Of a stretch of 64,000 nt of DNA, positions 43,556 to 51,368 are shown piece after piece (position 1 is the stretch's first letter; every line of letters starts with the position of its first letter). Source of the stretch: Amycolatopsis rubida (GTDB lineage Bacteria > Actinomycetota > Actinomycetes > Mycobacteriales > Pseudonocardiaceae); assembly GCF_900115345.1 (NCBI RefSeq), contig NZ_FOWC01000016.1, positions 124,001 to 188,000 on the forward strand. Direction: 5' to 3'. A program made the translations under genes and the position numbers. Under the pieces are notes generated by a model that was not told the DNA's origin, did not search any database, and saw only the letters and a list, made by a program, of their open reading frames with translations.

Positions 43556-44880
43556 GGCTCCTGACTCCTCGAGTCCGGTTCGCCGGGCTCCCGGCCCGGC
43601 GGTGTGCTCGGTCCTGCTTGCCGGTCCTGGCGCGGCACTCCGGCGGCCCGCGCCCGCAGCCCGGCGGCCAGCCCGGCGACGGTGCCGTCGGGAAGGCCCG
43701 TGGCGGGCAGCTCGGCGATGCCCAGCTCCACCAGCTCCCTGGCGACCGCCGCCAGCCGCGCGTCGGCCGTCCCGCACCGGGCGGCGTCGCCCCAGCGGCC
43801 CGCCGCGGGCGCGCACACCTCGCGCACTTTGTCCACAGTGGACTTATTCGCCAGCAGCGCGGCGACCAGCGCCACCGGCGGCAGCCATTCCCCCGGCGGC
43901 TGCCCGTCCAGGTACCTCAGCTCCAGGTAGCCCTGCGGCCGCACCGGGGTGAACATCGTGGTGAGGTGGTAGTCGAGGTCCGCGGCCGTCGGGCGGCGCA
44001 GCACGGCGGCCGCGCCCCGGCCGCCGATCCATTCGGCGAAGGTCAGCCCCTCCGGCGCGTCCCACGGCCGTTCGCCGCGCGGGAACACCATCAGCGGCGT
44101 GTCCATCATCCGATGGGCCCATTCGCGCGCCGGGTCTTCCCCGGGCTCGGGCGACTGGGTGCGGACCGGTTCGGTTTCCATCACCGCGAGCCAGCGCGCC
44201 GACGCGAATCCGGTGTCGGATCCCGCGTGCACACGGGAATTCGCGAACAGCGCCAGCAACGGCGGACCCATCGCGTGCGCGGCCGCCCAGCGCGCGGCGA
44301 CCTCGTGCGCTTCGCCCGCGTCGACGCAGATCTGCAGGCCCGCGGTACTGCACATCATGGTGATGCCGCCCGCCCCGATCGGGGCGAACCGGCGTTCCAT
44401 GGCGGCGTAGCGGGGCGTGCGCAGAACGCGCCGGGGCGGACGGTGCTCGTCGATGCCCGCGGCCCCGAGTTCGAGGCCGCGGCGGGCGAGAAGACCGGTG
44501 AGATGAGCGAGATCGGCCTCCACAGCCGCGTGCAGGGCACGCAGCGAGGCCTGCGGCGGAGCGGAGATCTCCACCTGGCACCCGGGTTCCAGGCTCACCG
44601 GCGCACCGGCCGAGAGCGGGATCGCGGGACTGTCGGGGCGCAGCGTCCGCGGGGTGTGCGGACCGAGCGCCGTGGCGAGGACATCGGGGTCGAGCGGGCG
44701 GGCCGGGTCGCCGGCGTGGTGCACGGTGAACTCCAGTTCCACCCCGAGCAGTCTCGGCGGGCCGTGCTTGAAACACACCGACGCGACGTACTGTTCCCCC
44801 TCCGCGCGGTCGGCCAGCACCCGCGCGGTCCGGTTCGCCGCACTTCCGGATCTGTCCGGAAAATCGTGCACTGCAGTCAT
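43552..44880 (-). CDS. egtA: Glutamate-cysteine ligase EgtA
   Basis: ATP-dependent ligase of 442 aa (GCS2 family) that makes gamma-glutamylcysteine for EgtB. Motifs include LLGVELEFTVHHA, LEPGCQVEISAPP, GITMMCSTAGLQICVDAG, LFANSRVHAG and PQGYLELRYLDGQP. ATG 44880 is preferred; the open frame extends another 450 bases upstream but runs into the LysR-derived remnant. It is first in the egtABCD operon. A Pro/Gly-rich, charged C-terminal tail of about 30 residues follows the catalytic domain. Confidence 0.94.
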   Translation of the reverse strand: MTAVHDFPDRSGSAANRTARVLADRAEGEQYVASVCFKHGPPRLLGVELEFTVHHAGDPARPLDPDVLATALGPHTPRTLRPDSPAIPLSAGAPVSLEPGCQVEISAPPQASLRALHAAVEADLAHLTGLLARRGLELGAAGIDEHRPPRRVLRTPRYAAMERRFAPIGAGGITMMCSTAGLQICVDAGEAHEVAARWAAAHAMGPPLLALFANSRVHAGSDTGFASARWLAVMETEPVRTQSPEPGEDPAREWAHRMMDTPLMVFPRGERPWDAPEGLTFAEWIGGRGAAAVLRRPTAADLDYHLTTMFTPVRPQGYLELRYLDGQPPGEWLPPVALVAALLANKSTVDKVREVCAPAAGRWGDAARCGTADARLAAVARELVELGIAELPATGLPDGTVAGLAAGLRARAAGVPRQDRQAGPSTPPGREPGEPDSRSQEP

Positions 44881-45171
44881 CTGCCGCCGTCCGCGTCGGG
44901 AGGTCCGCCGGGCCGGACCTCGTCGCTTCGCGACGCTACACGCGGGGTCTGACAAAAACAGGGCCGCGAAGCGCCGGAGGCAATCGATAAGGAACTCGTA
45001 ATCCAGGGTGACCTGGGAGTTCGCCGAACAGGTCACTCTGGCGGGCACTGCTCCATCCGGGGCACCCGGATCGGGGCAGGTCCGGTGCCGCGCCGGCCAC
45101 GAGGTGCGGAGCGGGGGCCGGATCCCGGTACGGTCGCAGCCCGCGTCCGACGCCGCGGTCAACCCAGCCCG

Positions 45172-45315
45172 CGGCAAAGCAGGCTCGGTCCCCGGCCCCA
45201 GCTCCGCCTCCCTGCGCCGCACCCACCGACTCGCCTCCCTGCGCCGCACCCACCGACTCGCCTCCCTGCGCCGCACCCACCGATTCTCCGTGCGGCGACG
45301 GGCGATCGGCACCGT
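45172..45315 (-). pseudogene. Duplicated 3' fragment of the neighbouring LysR gene
   Basis: Minus-strand translation gives TVPIARRRTEN, then three RWVRRREA-type units, then AELGPGTEPALP. The C-terminus of the intact LysR protein 40 bases away reads TVSIAYRRTEI through AELGLGTEPALP. The two ends match almost residue for residue, while the middle is replaced by a tandem expansion. It is therefore a partial tandem duplication that has degenerated. Confidence 0.8.
45207..45287. repeat. 27-bp tandem repeat, three units
   Basis: Units at 45207-45233, 45234-45260 and 45261-45287 begin CCTCCCTGCGCCGCACCCAC. The first two are identical and the third diverges at its last bases. It lies inside the LysR-derived remnant. 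Confidence 0.9.
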
Positions 45316-45355
45316 CCGCGGCCGCCTACCCGGCACCCGGCCCGCGGCGCCCGGC

Positions 45356-46282
45356 TCACGGCAGCGCAGGTTCGGTCCCCAACCCCAGCTCGGCCGCGGC
45401 TTCCTGCACGGCCGCCACCACGAGATGCAACGCCGGACGCCGGATCTCCGTGCGGCGATAGGCGATCGACACCGTCCGCAGCAGCGGCGGGGCCAGCGCG
45501 ACGACGTCGATCCCCGGCGGGCGCAGCAGCCGCAGGCCCAGATCGGACACCAGGGTCACGCCCAGCCCGGCGCCCACCATCGCCATCGCGGTCGACTGTT
45601 CCTCGACCTCGTGATTGATTTTCGGCTGGAAACCGTGCCGCTGGCAGGCAATCCGGATCGCGCGGCCGAAATGGGACTTAGCGCTCGCCAGGATCCACGG
45701 ATGCTCGGCGAGCGCGTCGAGCGGCACCGTGGCCGACGGCAACGCGCCCGCCGGGACCGCCGCGTGCAGCCGTTCCACCGCCACGACCGCGCGCTCCAGC
45801 CCGTCGCTCCACTCCATCGGGGCATCCGAGTAGTCGATGACGAACGACAGGTCCAGCGTGCCGTCCCGCACCGCGTCCGCGGTCGCCTCCGGGGCCAGTT
45901 CCTTCGTCCGCACCTGGATTCCCGGGTAGTCCGCGGCCAGCGCGGTGAGCGCGGTCGGCAGCAGGCCGGACGCCACCGACGCCCACACTCCGGCCGTGAG
46001 CCGCGCGGACATCGAGCCCTGCGCTTCCTCCAGCGCGAGCGTCGCGCGCTCGACCGAGCCCAGGATCTCCTCGGCGTGCTCGGTGAGCAGAATGCCGAGT
46101 TCGGTCAGCTGGACCCGCCTGCCGAGCCGTTCGAACAGTTTCGCTCCGACGTCGCGTTCCAGCTGCGCGAGTTGCTGGGATACCGCCGAAGCGGTGTAAT
46201 GCAACGCCGCCGCGGCCGCGGTGACCGTCCCCCTGCGGTGCAGCTCGCGGAGCATCCTCAAGCGGTGCAACGAAAGCTCCAT
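45356..46282 (-). CDS. LysR family transcriptional regulator
   Basis: LysR regulator of 308 aa. The winged helix is typical (LHRLRMLRELHRRGTVTAAAAALHYTASAVSQQLAQLERDVG), with the linker helix and a periplasmic-binding-like effector domain (residues 90-300). ATG 46282 is 120 bases from the divergent amino-acid dehydrogenase gene, the usual position for a LysR activator of a metabolic gene. The coinducer is probably an amino acid or keto acid (inference). Its 3' end has been duplicated downstream. Confidence 0.92.
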   Translation of the reverse strand: MELSLHRLRMLRELHRRGTVTAAAAALHYTASAVSQQLAQLERDVGAKLFERLGRRVQLTELGILLTEHAEEILGSVERATLALEEAQGSMSARLTAGVWASVASGLLPTALTALAADYPGIQVRTKELAPEATADAVRDGTLDLSFVIDYSDAPMEWSDGLERAVVAVERLHAAVPAGALPSATVPLDALAEHPWILASAKSHFGRAIRIACQRHGFQPKINHEVEEQSTAMAMVGAGLGVTLVSDLGLRLLRPPGIDVVALAPPLLRTVSIAYRRTEIRRPALHLVVAAVQEAAAELGLGTEPALP

Positions 46283-46402
46283 GTACGAACCCTAAACAAC
46301 TTCGTCCAGATTCGGTAAATAGACGCGCGCCCCGCAGTGGCCGCACCCTCGGAAGCAGGCGGCGAAGCGCGCTGCCAAGGACTTGAGGAGGTGAGTGGCT
46401 CG

Positions 46403-47602
46403 ATGGACCCGCGGATCGCCGAACCGCTGATGAAGCTCACGTGGACCGACCCGGTCACGGGCGCGCACGGCTACCTGGTCGTGCACAGCCTGGTCTCCGG
46501 CGTCGCCACCGGCGGCACGCGCATGCGCGCCGGCTGCACCGTCGACGAGGTGGCCGACCTCGCGCGCGGCATGGCGAACAAGACGGCCGCGTTCAACCTC
46601 CCGGTCGGCGGCGCGAAGGGCGGCATCGACTTCGACCCCAAGGACCCGCGCGCGACCGGCGTGCTCACCCGCTTCTGCGAGTTCCTGCGGCCGTGGCTGG
46701 ACGCCAGCTGGGTGACCGCCGAGGACCTGGGCGTGCCGCAGCACCTCATCGACGAGGTTTTCGCGACGCTCGGGCTGGAGCAGTCGTACCACGCCGCGAT
46801 CCGCCGGTCGGCCGATCCGGCGCGCACGCTCCGGCGGGTCCAGGCCGGGCTCAACGCGCCGGTTCCCGGCGGGCAGCTGCTCGGGGACGTGATCGGCGGG
46901 TACGGGGTGGCGCAGGCCTGCCTGGGGGCGGCCAACACGTGGGGCTGGGCCGTTCCCGGGACGACTGTCGCCGTCCAGGGGATCGGCACGATGGGCGGCG
47001 GCGCGGCCTGGTACCTGCACGAGGCGGGGATGAAGGTCGTTGCCGTCGCGGATGCCGCCGGGACGTTGTACGACCCGGAGGGGTTGGACGTGCCCGCGTT
47101 GCTGGAGTTGCGGGACCGCTTCGGGGAGGTCGACCGGGGACGGCTGCCGGAAGGGGTCCAGTCGTTGCCGCGGGAGGCGGTGCTGGCCGCGGACGCGGAT
47201 ATTCTCGTTCCGGCGGCTATTTCTTATGCGCTGCGGGTGGACAACGAGAATCTCGTCAAGGCGAAGGTGGTCGTGGAGGCGGCTAACGCCGCTACGACTC
47301 CGGAGGCCGAGGCGGCGTTGTCGGCTCGCGGGGTCGCGGTGATCCCGGACTTCATCGCCAATGCCGGGGCCGCGGCTTGGGCTTGGTGGTTGCTGCTCGG
47401 GGAGGTCGGGGCGGATCCGGCGGATTCGTTCCTGCGGTTGCGGACGGAGATGCAGGCGAAGGTGGCGTTGGTGCTCGCGGAGTGGCATCTGGATCGGGTT
47501 CCGCCTCGGGTCACTGCTTTGCGGCAGGCTGAGGTGGTTCGGGCGGATCGGAATGCCGAAGCGTCGAGTCCGGTGGGGGCGCCCGCGTTGATGATTCCCT
47601 GA
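46403..47602 (+). CDS. Glu/Leu/Phe/Val dehydrogenase family protein
   Basis: Amino-acid dehydrogenase of 399 aa. The substrate/cofactor motif LPVGGAKGGIDFDPKDP contains the catalytic Lys, followed by WVTAEDLGVPQHLIDEVFAT and a Rossmann region VAVQGIGTMGGGAAWYLHEAG with GPGxxG-like spacing. VIPDFIANAGAAAWAWWLL resembles the C-terminal helix of short glutamate or leucine dehydrogenases. It oxidatively deaminates a branched or acidic amino acid. ATG 46403 has GAGGAGG upstream; GTG 46391 is less well placed. It is divergent from the LysR gene. Confidence 0.88.
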   Translation: MDPRIAEPLMKLTWTDPVTGAHGYLVVHSLVSGVATGGTRMRAGCTVDEVADLARGMANKTAAFNLPVGGAKGGIDFDPKDPRATGVLTRFCEFLRPWLDASWVTAEDLGVPQHLIDEVFATLGLEQSYHAAIRRSADPARTLRRVQAGLNAPVPGGQLLGDVIGGYGVAQACLGAANTWGWAVPGTTVAVQGIGTMGGGAAWYLHEAGMKVVAVADAAGTLYDPEGLDVPALLELRDRFGEVDRGRLPEGVQSLPREAVLAADADILVPAAISYALRVDNENLVKAKVVVEAANAATTPEAEAALSARGVAVIPDFIANAGAAAWAWWLLLGEVGADPADSFLRLRTEMQAKVALVLAEWHLDRVPPRVTALRQAEVVRADRNAEASSPVGAPALMIP

Positions 47603-47632
47603 TCGGCTCTTCGCCTGGGCCGGCTGTGGTGT

Positions 47633-47679
47633 GTGAGGGGAACCCTGAGGGAATCAGATTCCCTCAGGGTTCCCCTCAC
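47633..47679. repeat. Perfect 23-bp palindrome with GAATC-A-GATTC centre, copy 3
   Basis: Arms 47633-47655 and 47657-47679 are exact inverses around a single A. The outer part reads GTGAGGGGAACCC. It separates convergent genes and contains the TGA stop of the prolyl aminopeptidase gene (47676-47678). Same family as 9568, 13946 and 57610. Confidence 0.9.
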
Positions 47680-48623
47680 GCACGGGTGGCGAATTTGTCG
47701 GTTGCGGAGATCAGGGCGTTTTCCATGGAGGGGACGGCGGTGGTGTGGCCCGCGCCGCCCACCAGGATCAGGTCCGCGTCCGGGATAGCGCGTTCCAGCA
47801 GCCAGGGGGTGCCGACCAGGTTGCCCAGGTCCAGGATGCCTTGTACCAGGACTACCGGGATTCCGGCCAGTTTGCCCGCGTCGCGGAGGATTCCGCCGTC
47901 TTCCAGGAAGCAGCCTTGGGAGAAGTAATGCGTGACCAGGCGGGCGAAGCCCGGGCGGAAGCGGGGGGCTTCGAATTTCGGGGAGGGCGGGACGCCGGGG
48001 AGCATGGCGGATTCCCAAGCGCACCAACCCTGCGCGGCCGGCTCGTGAACAGCCGGGTCCGGGTTCGTGAGCAGGCGGTAGTAGGCCGCTGACAGGTCGC
48101 CGGTTCGTTCGTTTTCCGGTACGCCTTCGCGGAAACGGGCGTAGGCCTCCGGGAACAGTTCGCCCAGGCCGCCGGTCAGCTGGCCGATTTCGATCCGGCG
48201 GTCGGTGGCCAGGCCCATCATGACGATTTCCGTCACTCGTTCGGGATGCCGTTCCGCGTAGGCCAGGCCCAGTACGCAGCCCCAGGATCCGCCGAAGAGC
48301 TGCCAGCGGTTGATTCCCAGGGTTTCCCGCAGCAGCTCCAGGTCGGCGATCAGGTGGCCGGCGGTGTTCGCCTTCAGTGCTGCGACGGTGTCGCCCGCGT
48401 GCGGGGTGCTGCGGCCGCAGCCGCGTTGGTCCAGCAGGACGATCCGGTACTTGTCCGGGTCGAAGAATCGGCGCATGCCTTCGCCGCAGCCGGTTCCCGG
48501 GCCGCCGTGGAGGACGGCCACGGGTTTGCCTCCGGGGTTGCCGCAGGTTTCCCAGTACACCTGGTGGCCGTCGCCGACGTCCAGCAAGCCGCTGTCGTAC
48601 GGTTCGATCTCCGGATAGCGCAC
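47676..48623 (-). CDS. pip: Prolyl aminopeptidase (proline iminopeptidase)
   Basis: Alpha/beta hydrolase of 315 aa that releases N-terminal proline from peptides. Signatures are VAVLHGGPGTGCGEGMRRFFDP with the oxyanion HGGPG, LLDQRGCGRSTPHA, the nucleophile elbow GGSWGCVLGLAYAERHPE, and the base in GGAGHTTAVP. GTG 48623 has GAGGGG seven bases upstream. It lies 12 bases after the EspG-like gene and appears to be the last gene of that transcription unit. Its stop codon lies inside a long palindrome. Confidence 0.94.
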   Translation of the reverse strand: MRYPEIEPYDSGLLDVGDGHQVYWETCGNPGGKPVAVLHGGPGTGCGEGMRRFFDPDKYRIVLLDQRGCGRSTPHAGDTVAALKANTAGHLIADLELLRETLGINRWQLFGGSWGCVLGLAYAERHPERVTEIVMMGLATDRRIEIGQLTGGLGELFPEAYARFREGVPENERTGDLSAAYYRLLTNPDPAVHEPAAQGWCAWESAMLPGVPPSPKFEAPRFRPGFARLVTHYFSQGCFLEDGGILRDAGKLAGIPVVLVQGILDLGNLVGTPWLLERAIPDADLILVGGAGHTTAVPSMENALISATDKFATRA

Positions 48624-48634
48624 CGAGCGTCCCC

Positions 48635-49384
48635 TCAGGTCAGGGTGCGCTCCAGAACCCGCAGCGCACCGCACAGTTCAGCCGGGCCGGCCGGCCCGAT
48701 CCGGATTTCCGCGTCCGGCCCGGCCCCGACGGTGTAGCTCAGGTACCGGCCCCAGTCCGTGTCCGCGTAATGCAGAGGTTCTTCCAGCCGGACGTACCGG
48801 CCGACATCGTCGCGTCGTCCCGCGTACAGCTCTCCGCTTCCGTGCACCGGACGCTGCACCAGGGTTAACACGTCCGACAGCACCGGGTCCAACGGAAAAG
48901 CGTCCTCGCCGCGCCGGGCGGCTTCGGTCAGGTCCGCGACGCGCACGCTGCGCACGTGCCCGCCGCCCGGCCCCACCGCGGGCAACTGCTCCACGAGCGT
49001 TTCCAGCACGCGCTCCCGGTCGATCTCCTGGACGCCGACGTGTTCGCCGTCCGACACCGCGAGCACTGCCTGCAATCCGCTCGCCGCGGCGAGCACGCCG
49101 TACGTGCGGTCGCCGGTCGCGACCCAGCCGTAGTACTCGACCACCGGGCGCACGAGCAGCGGCAGCCAGTCGAGGAAGTCCACGGTGGCCCGGCCGCGTG
49201 CGTCGACCAGTCCGGCCAGCGCCAGCGCGTCGTCCACCCGCTTGGCCGCTTCGTCGCGCTCGGTTTCCGACAGCCACGCCGGATCCGGCCGCAGCGTCAC
49301 GTGCAACCGGCCCACCTGCTCGCGTTCGGCCAGCGCCGCGAGCGCTTCGACCGGGACATCCACCCGGCCCGCCGGATCGGCCAC
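48635..49384 (-). CDS. EspG-family type VII secretion chaperone
   Basis: Protein of 249 aa with the EspG family look: N-terminal DVPVEALAALAEREQVGRLHVTLRP, the YYGWVATGDRTYGVLAAASGLQAVLA strand set typical of the group, and a C-terminal beta-alpha half. EspG binds the tips of PE-PPE heterodimers and keeps them soluble before export. It lies three bases after the PPE-like gene. No EccB, EccC, EccD or MycP genes are in the window, so the ESX core must be elsewhere. Confidence 0.82.
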   Translation of the reverse strand: MADPAGRVDVPVEALAALAEREQVGRLHVTLRPDPAWLSETERDEAAKRVDDALALAGLVDARGRATVDFLDWLPLLVRPVVEYYGWVATGDRTYGVLAAASGLQAVLAVSDGEHVGVQEIDRERVLETLVEQLPAVGPGGGHVRSVRVADLTEAARRGEDAFPLDPVLSDVLTLVQRPVHGSGELYAGRRDDVGRYVRLEEPLHYADTDWGRYLSYTVGAGPDAEIRIGPAGPAELCGALRVLERTLT

Positions 49385-49387
49385 CGG

Positions 49388-50173
49388 CTACTCCTCCTCG
49401 TCGCCGAGAACCGGCTGGGTCGCCGAACCGTCCGCCCCGAACGTGCCCTCCGGATCGGATTCGAGGAGGTACTCCGGCCGCCAGTGCAGGCCGTCGCCGG
49501 GGCCGCCCGGTGCGACGGGAGCGCCGCCGGCCGCCGGGGCCGAGCCGCGCTGAGACGGTTCGCTCACCGAAGCGGGCAGCACCGCGGCGCCGGGGCCGCT
49601 CCGGTCGTGGCTCGCGGCGGTTTGCGTGGCCGTACTGTCCGAAGTGGTCCGGCGGACAGCGGCGCCGTCGGGGACGATCGGGCCGTATTGCTTCGGCAGC
49701 ACGCGTTTGGTGTTCGCGGTGACGCCGTGGTACTGCTCCATCACCCGGACATTGTTCTCGTTCGCGCCGTGGAACCGGTCGATGCCGTCCTGAAAGGACG
49801 CCGGCGCGGCCGGCGCGGGCAGCACCGCCTGCAACGGCCCGGCCCACGGCTGCGGCCGCTCCGGGCGGGGCGGCACGTCGACGACCGCGTGCCGGGAACT
49901 TTCGAAGCTGCTGGCCTGGGTGTCCATCGACGCGCTGGTGAGGTCGAGCGGATCGGCGGACTCCCGGAACCCGGCCTCGACCGGTCCCGCGCCCGCCTTC
50001 GCGGCGTCCGCCGAGTCGCCGGTCCACGAGCGCGCCATCCGCTCCTGAAGGTCTTTCACGCTCTGCGCGCGTTCCAGGTAGGCCGCTGAAAGCTCCTGGA
50101 CTTTCGCCGCGGCAGCACGCAAACCGGACGTGTCGCCGCCGCGGAAGTTGTCGAAGATCTGCTTGCCGTCCAC
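49388..50173 (-). CDS. PPE-like type VII secretion substrate
   Basis: Protein of 261 aa. Residues 1-160 are helical and resemble a PPE/WXG100-like N-terminus (KQIFDNFRGGDTSGLRAAAAKVQELSAAYL, then an MARSWTGDSADAA segment with the W-x-G turn). The remaining 100 residues are disordered, rich in Pro, Gly, Ser and Ala, and end with acidic EEE. The gene order PE-like, PPE-like, EspG supports the call. No YxxxD/E export motif was found in the expected place, so export via the partner is possible. Confidence 0.72.
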   Translation of the reverse strand: MDGKQIFDNFRGGDTSGLRAAAAKVQELSAAYLERAQSVKDLQERMARSWTGDSADAAKAGAGPVEAGFRESADPLDLTSASMDTQASSFESSRHAVVDVPPRPERPQPWAGPLQAVLPAPAAPASFQDGIDRFHGANENNVRVMEQYHGVTANTKRVLPKQYGPIVPDGAAVRRTTSDSTATQTAASHDRSGPGAAVLPASVSEPSQRGSAPAAGGAPVAPGGPGDGLHWRPEYLLESDPEGTFGADGSATQPVLGDEEE

Positions 50174-50206
50174 CTGGTTCCCTTCGTGCGCAGCCGGGTC
50201 GTTCGC

Positions 50207-50539
50207 TTACCGGCCGCGACCGAGGTCGGCGCCTGCCCGGTCCGCCTCGGCGGTCCGGTCCCGCGCGGTGCGCAGCTTGTCGAGGTACCCGGCGGCGTAC
50301 CGGCGCAGCGCCTCGTTCTGGTCGCGCAGCGTGCGCAGGGAGTCCGCCCCGGCGGCGGCGTACTCCGCGCTCGCCGGGTCCGCGCCGGGGGCGGCGAAGA
50401 CCGCGAGGATCTCGTCGATCGCGCGGCCGTCGGCGGCGATCTTCCCGAGCTGGTCCTCCCACAACCGGATGACCGCGGTCAGCTCCGCCGCGTCCATGGC
50501 GAAACCGCCGCGCGCAGGGCCCGACTCGCCGATGACCAA
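50207..50539 (-). CDS. Small PE-like helical protein of the type VII trio
   Basis: A 110 aa protein (TTG start with AGGGAG five bases upstream; ATG 50497 would give 96 aa). It is almost fully helical, with an N-terminal MDAAELTAVIRLWEDQLGKI helix and a second helix around DSLRTLRDQNEALRRYAAGY, the helical-hairpin pattern of PE and Esx proteins. No WXG motif is visible. It precedes the PPE-like gene by 33 bases and is the probable heterodimer partner. Confidence 0.65.
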   Translation of the reverse strand: MVIGESGPARGGFAMDAAELTAVIRLWEDQLGKIAADGRAIDEILAVFAAPGADPASAEYAAAGADSLRTLRDQNEALRRYAAGYLDKLRTARDRTAEADRAGADLGRGR

Positions 50540-50656
50540 GGCCGCTCCCTTTTCCGGTGCTCACGTCGTGATGTGCACAGCGTAGTCAACCGGCCCGGTC
50601 GTGTCAGCCGAGAACCCGCCGGTGTGACGGCGCACATCCGTTCCGCCGTCACGTCA

Positions 50657-50672
50657 CAGTACGTACGTACGG
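50657..50672 (+). promoter_or_regulatory. AcnR operator candidate upstream of acnR
   Basis: CAGTACGTACGTACGG matches the AcnR motif CAGNACnnnCGTACTG at all but one defined position and lies 37 bases before the regulator start. This suggests autoregulation by the encoded AcnR-type protein. Confidence 0.75.
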
Positions 50673-50709
50673 ATTGCGAGAACCCGGTCCTCGATGTCAG
50701 GATTTCAGG

Positions 50710-51297
50710 ATGCCACGGGTCAGCCAGGATCACCTCGACGCACGCCGCCGGCAGATCCTCGACGGCTCGCGCGTGTGTTTCGCACGCTACGGCTACGAGG
50801 GTGCCACGGTCCGCCGTCTGGAAGAAGCCACCGGATTGTCGCGCGGAGCGATCTTCCACCACTTCCGCGACAAGGAATCGCTCTTCCTCGCCCTCGCCGA
50901 GGACGACGCGGTGCGGATGGCCGACGTCGTCGCCGAACAGGGCCTGGTCCAGGTCATGCGCGATCTGCTGGCCGGGAACAGCGAACACCCGGCGGACTGG
51001 CTCGGCACCCGGCTGGAGGTGTCGCGGCGGCTGCGCACCGACCCGGAGTTCCGCGGCCGGTGGGCGGAACGCTCGCAGCAGCTGACCGAGGCCACCCGCG
51101 ACCGCCTCGAATGGCAGCGCAAGGCCGGCAACCTGCGCGACGACGTCGACGTCAGCGTGCTGACCGCGTTCCTGGAACTGGTGCTGGAAGGGCTCGTGTC
51201 GCACCTCGCGATGGGCCTTCCCGGCGACGACCTCGGCCCGGTGCTGGACCTGGTCGAGGAGACCGTGCGGCGGCACCGGCCGGGCGCGCGCAGCTAG
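50710..51297 (+). CDS. acnR: TetR-type aconitase repressor AcnR
   Basis: TetR regulator of 195 aa. The DNA-binding half reads SRVCFARYGYEGATVRRLEE, then ATGLSRGAIFHHFRDKESLF and ALAEDDAVRMADVV, which agrees closely with my memory of Corynebacterium glutamicum AcnR, including the unusually conserved EGATVRRLEEATG and GAIFHHF. AcnR represses acn and senses citrate or Mg2+ there. Elsewhere the gene directly follows acn; here it is about 17 kb from the acn stop, but matching operators precede both genes. ATG 50710. Confidence 0.88.
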   Translation: MPRVSQDHLDARRRQILDGSRVCFARYGYEGATVRRLEEATGLSRGAIFHHFRDKESLFLALAEDDAVRMADVVAEQGLVQVMRDLLAGNSEHPADWLGTRLEVSRRLRTDPEFRGRWAERSQQLTEATRDRLEWQRKAGNLRDDVDVSVLTAFLELVLEGLVSHLAMGLPGDDLGPVLDLVEETVRRHRPGARS

Positions 51298-51368
51298 GGT
51301 TCCCGCGCGATCAGCCGGGTTCGTGGTCACTGTGCATCTCCTCGCCGCCCCACGGCAGCGCACTGGAC

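Larger units (their letters stand above)
44881..45355. other. Gap upstream of egtA, containing a LysR remnant
   Basis: 475 bases between egtA and the end of the LysR gene. The part next to LysR (45172-45315) is a decayed copy of the LysR 3' end with a 27-bp tandem repeat. The part next to egtA holds its presumed promoter; no clear -35/-10 pair was identified. Confidence 0.6.

Noticed and set aside
43552..45336. Longer egtA with a start at 45336
   Set aside because: The extension runs through the LysR-derived remnant and tandem repeat; EgtA homology starts at ATG 44880.
45008..46318. Plus-strand protein of 436 codons opposite LysR
   Set aside because: It is an antisense shadow of the LysR gene with high Arg/Gln/His content and no family resemblance.
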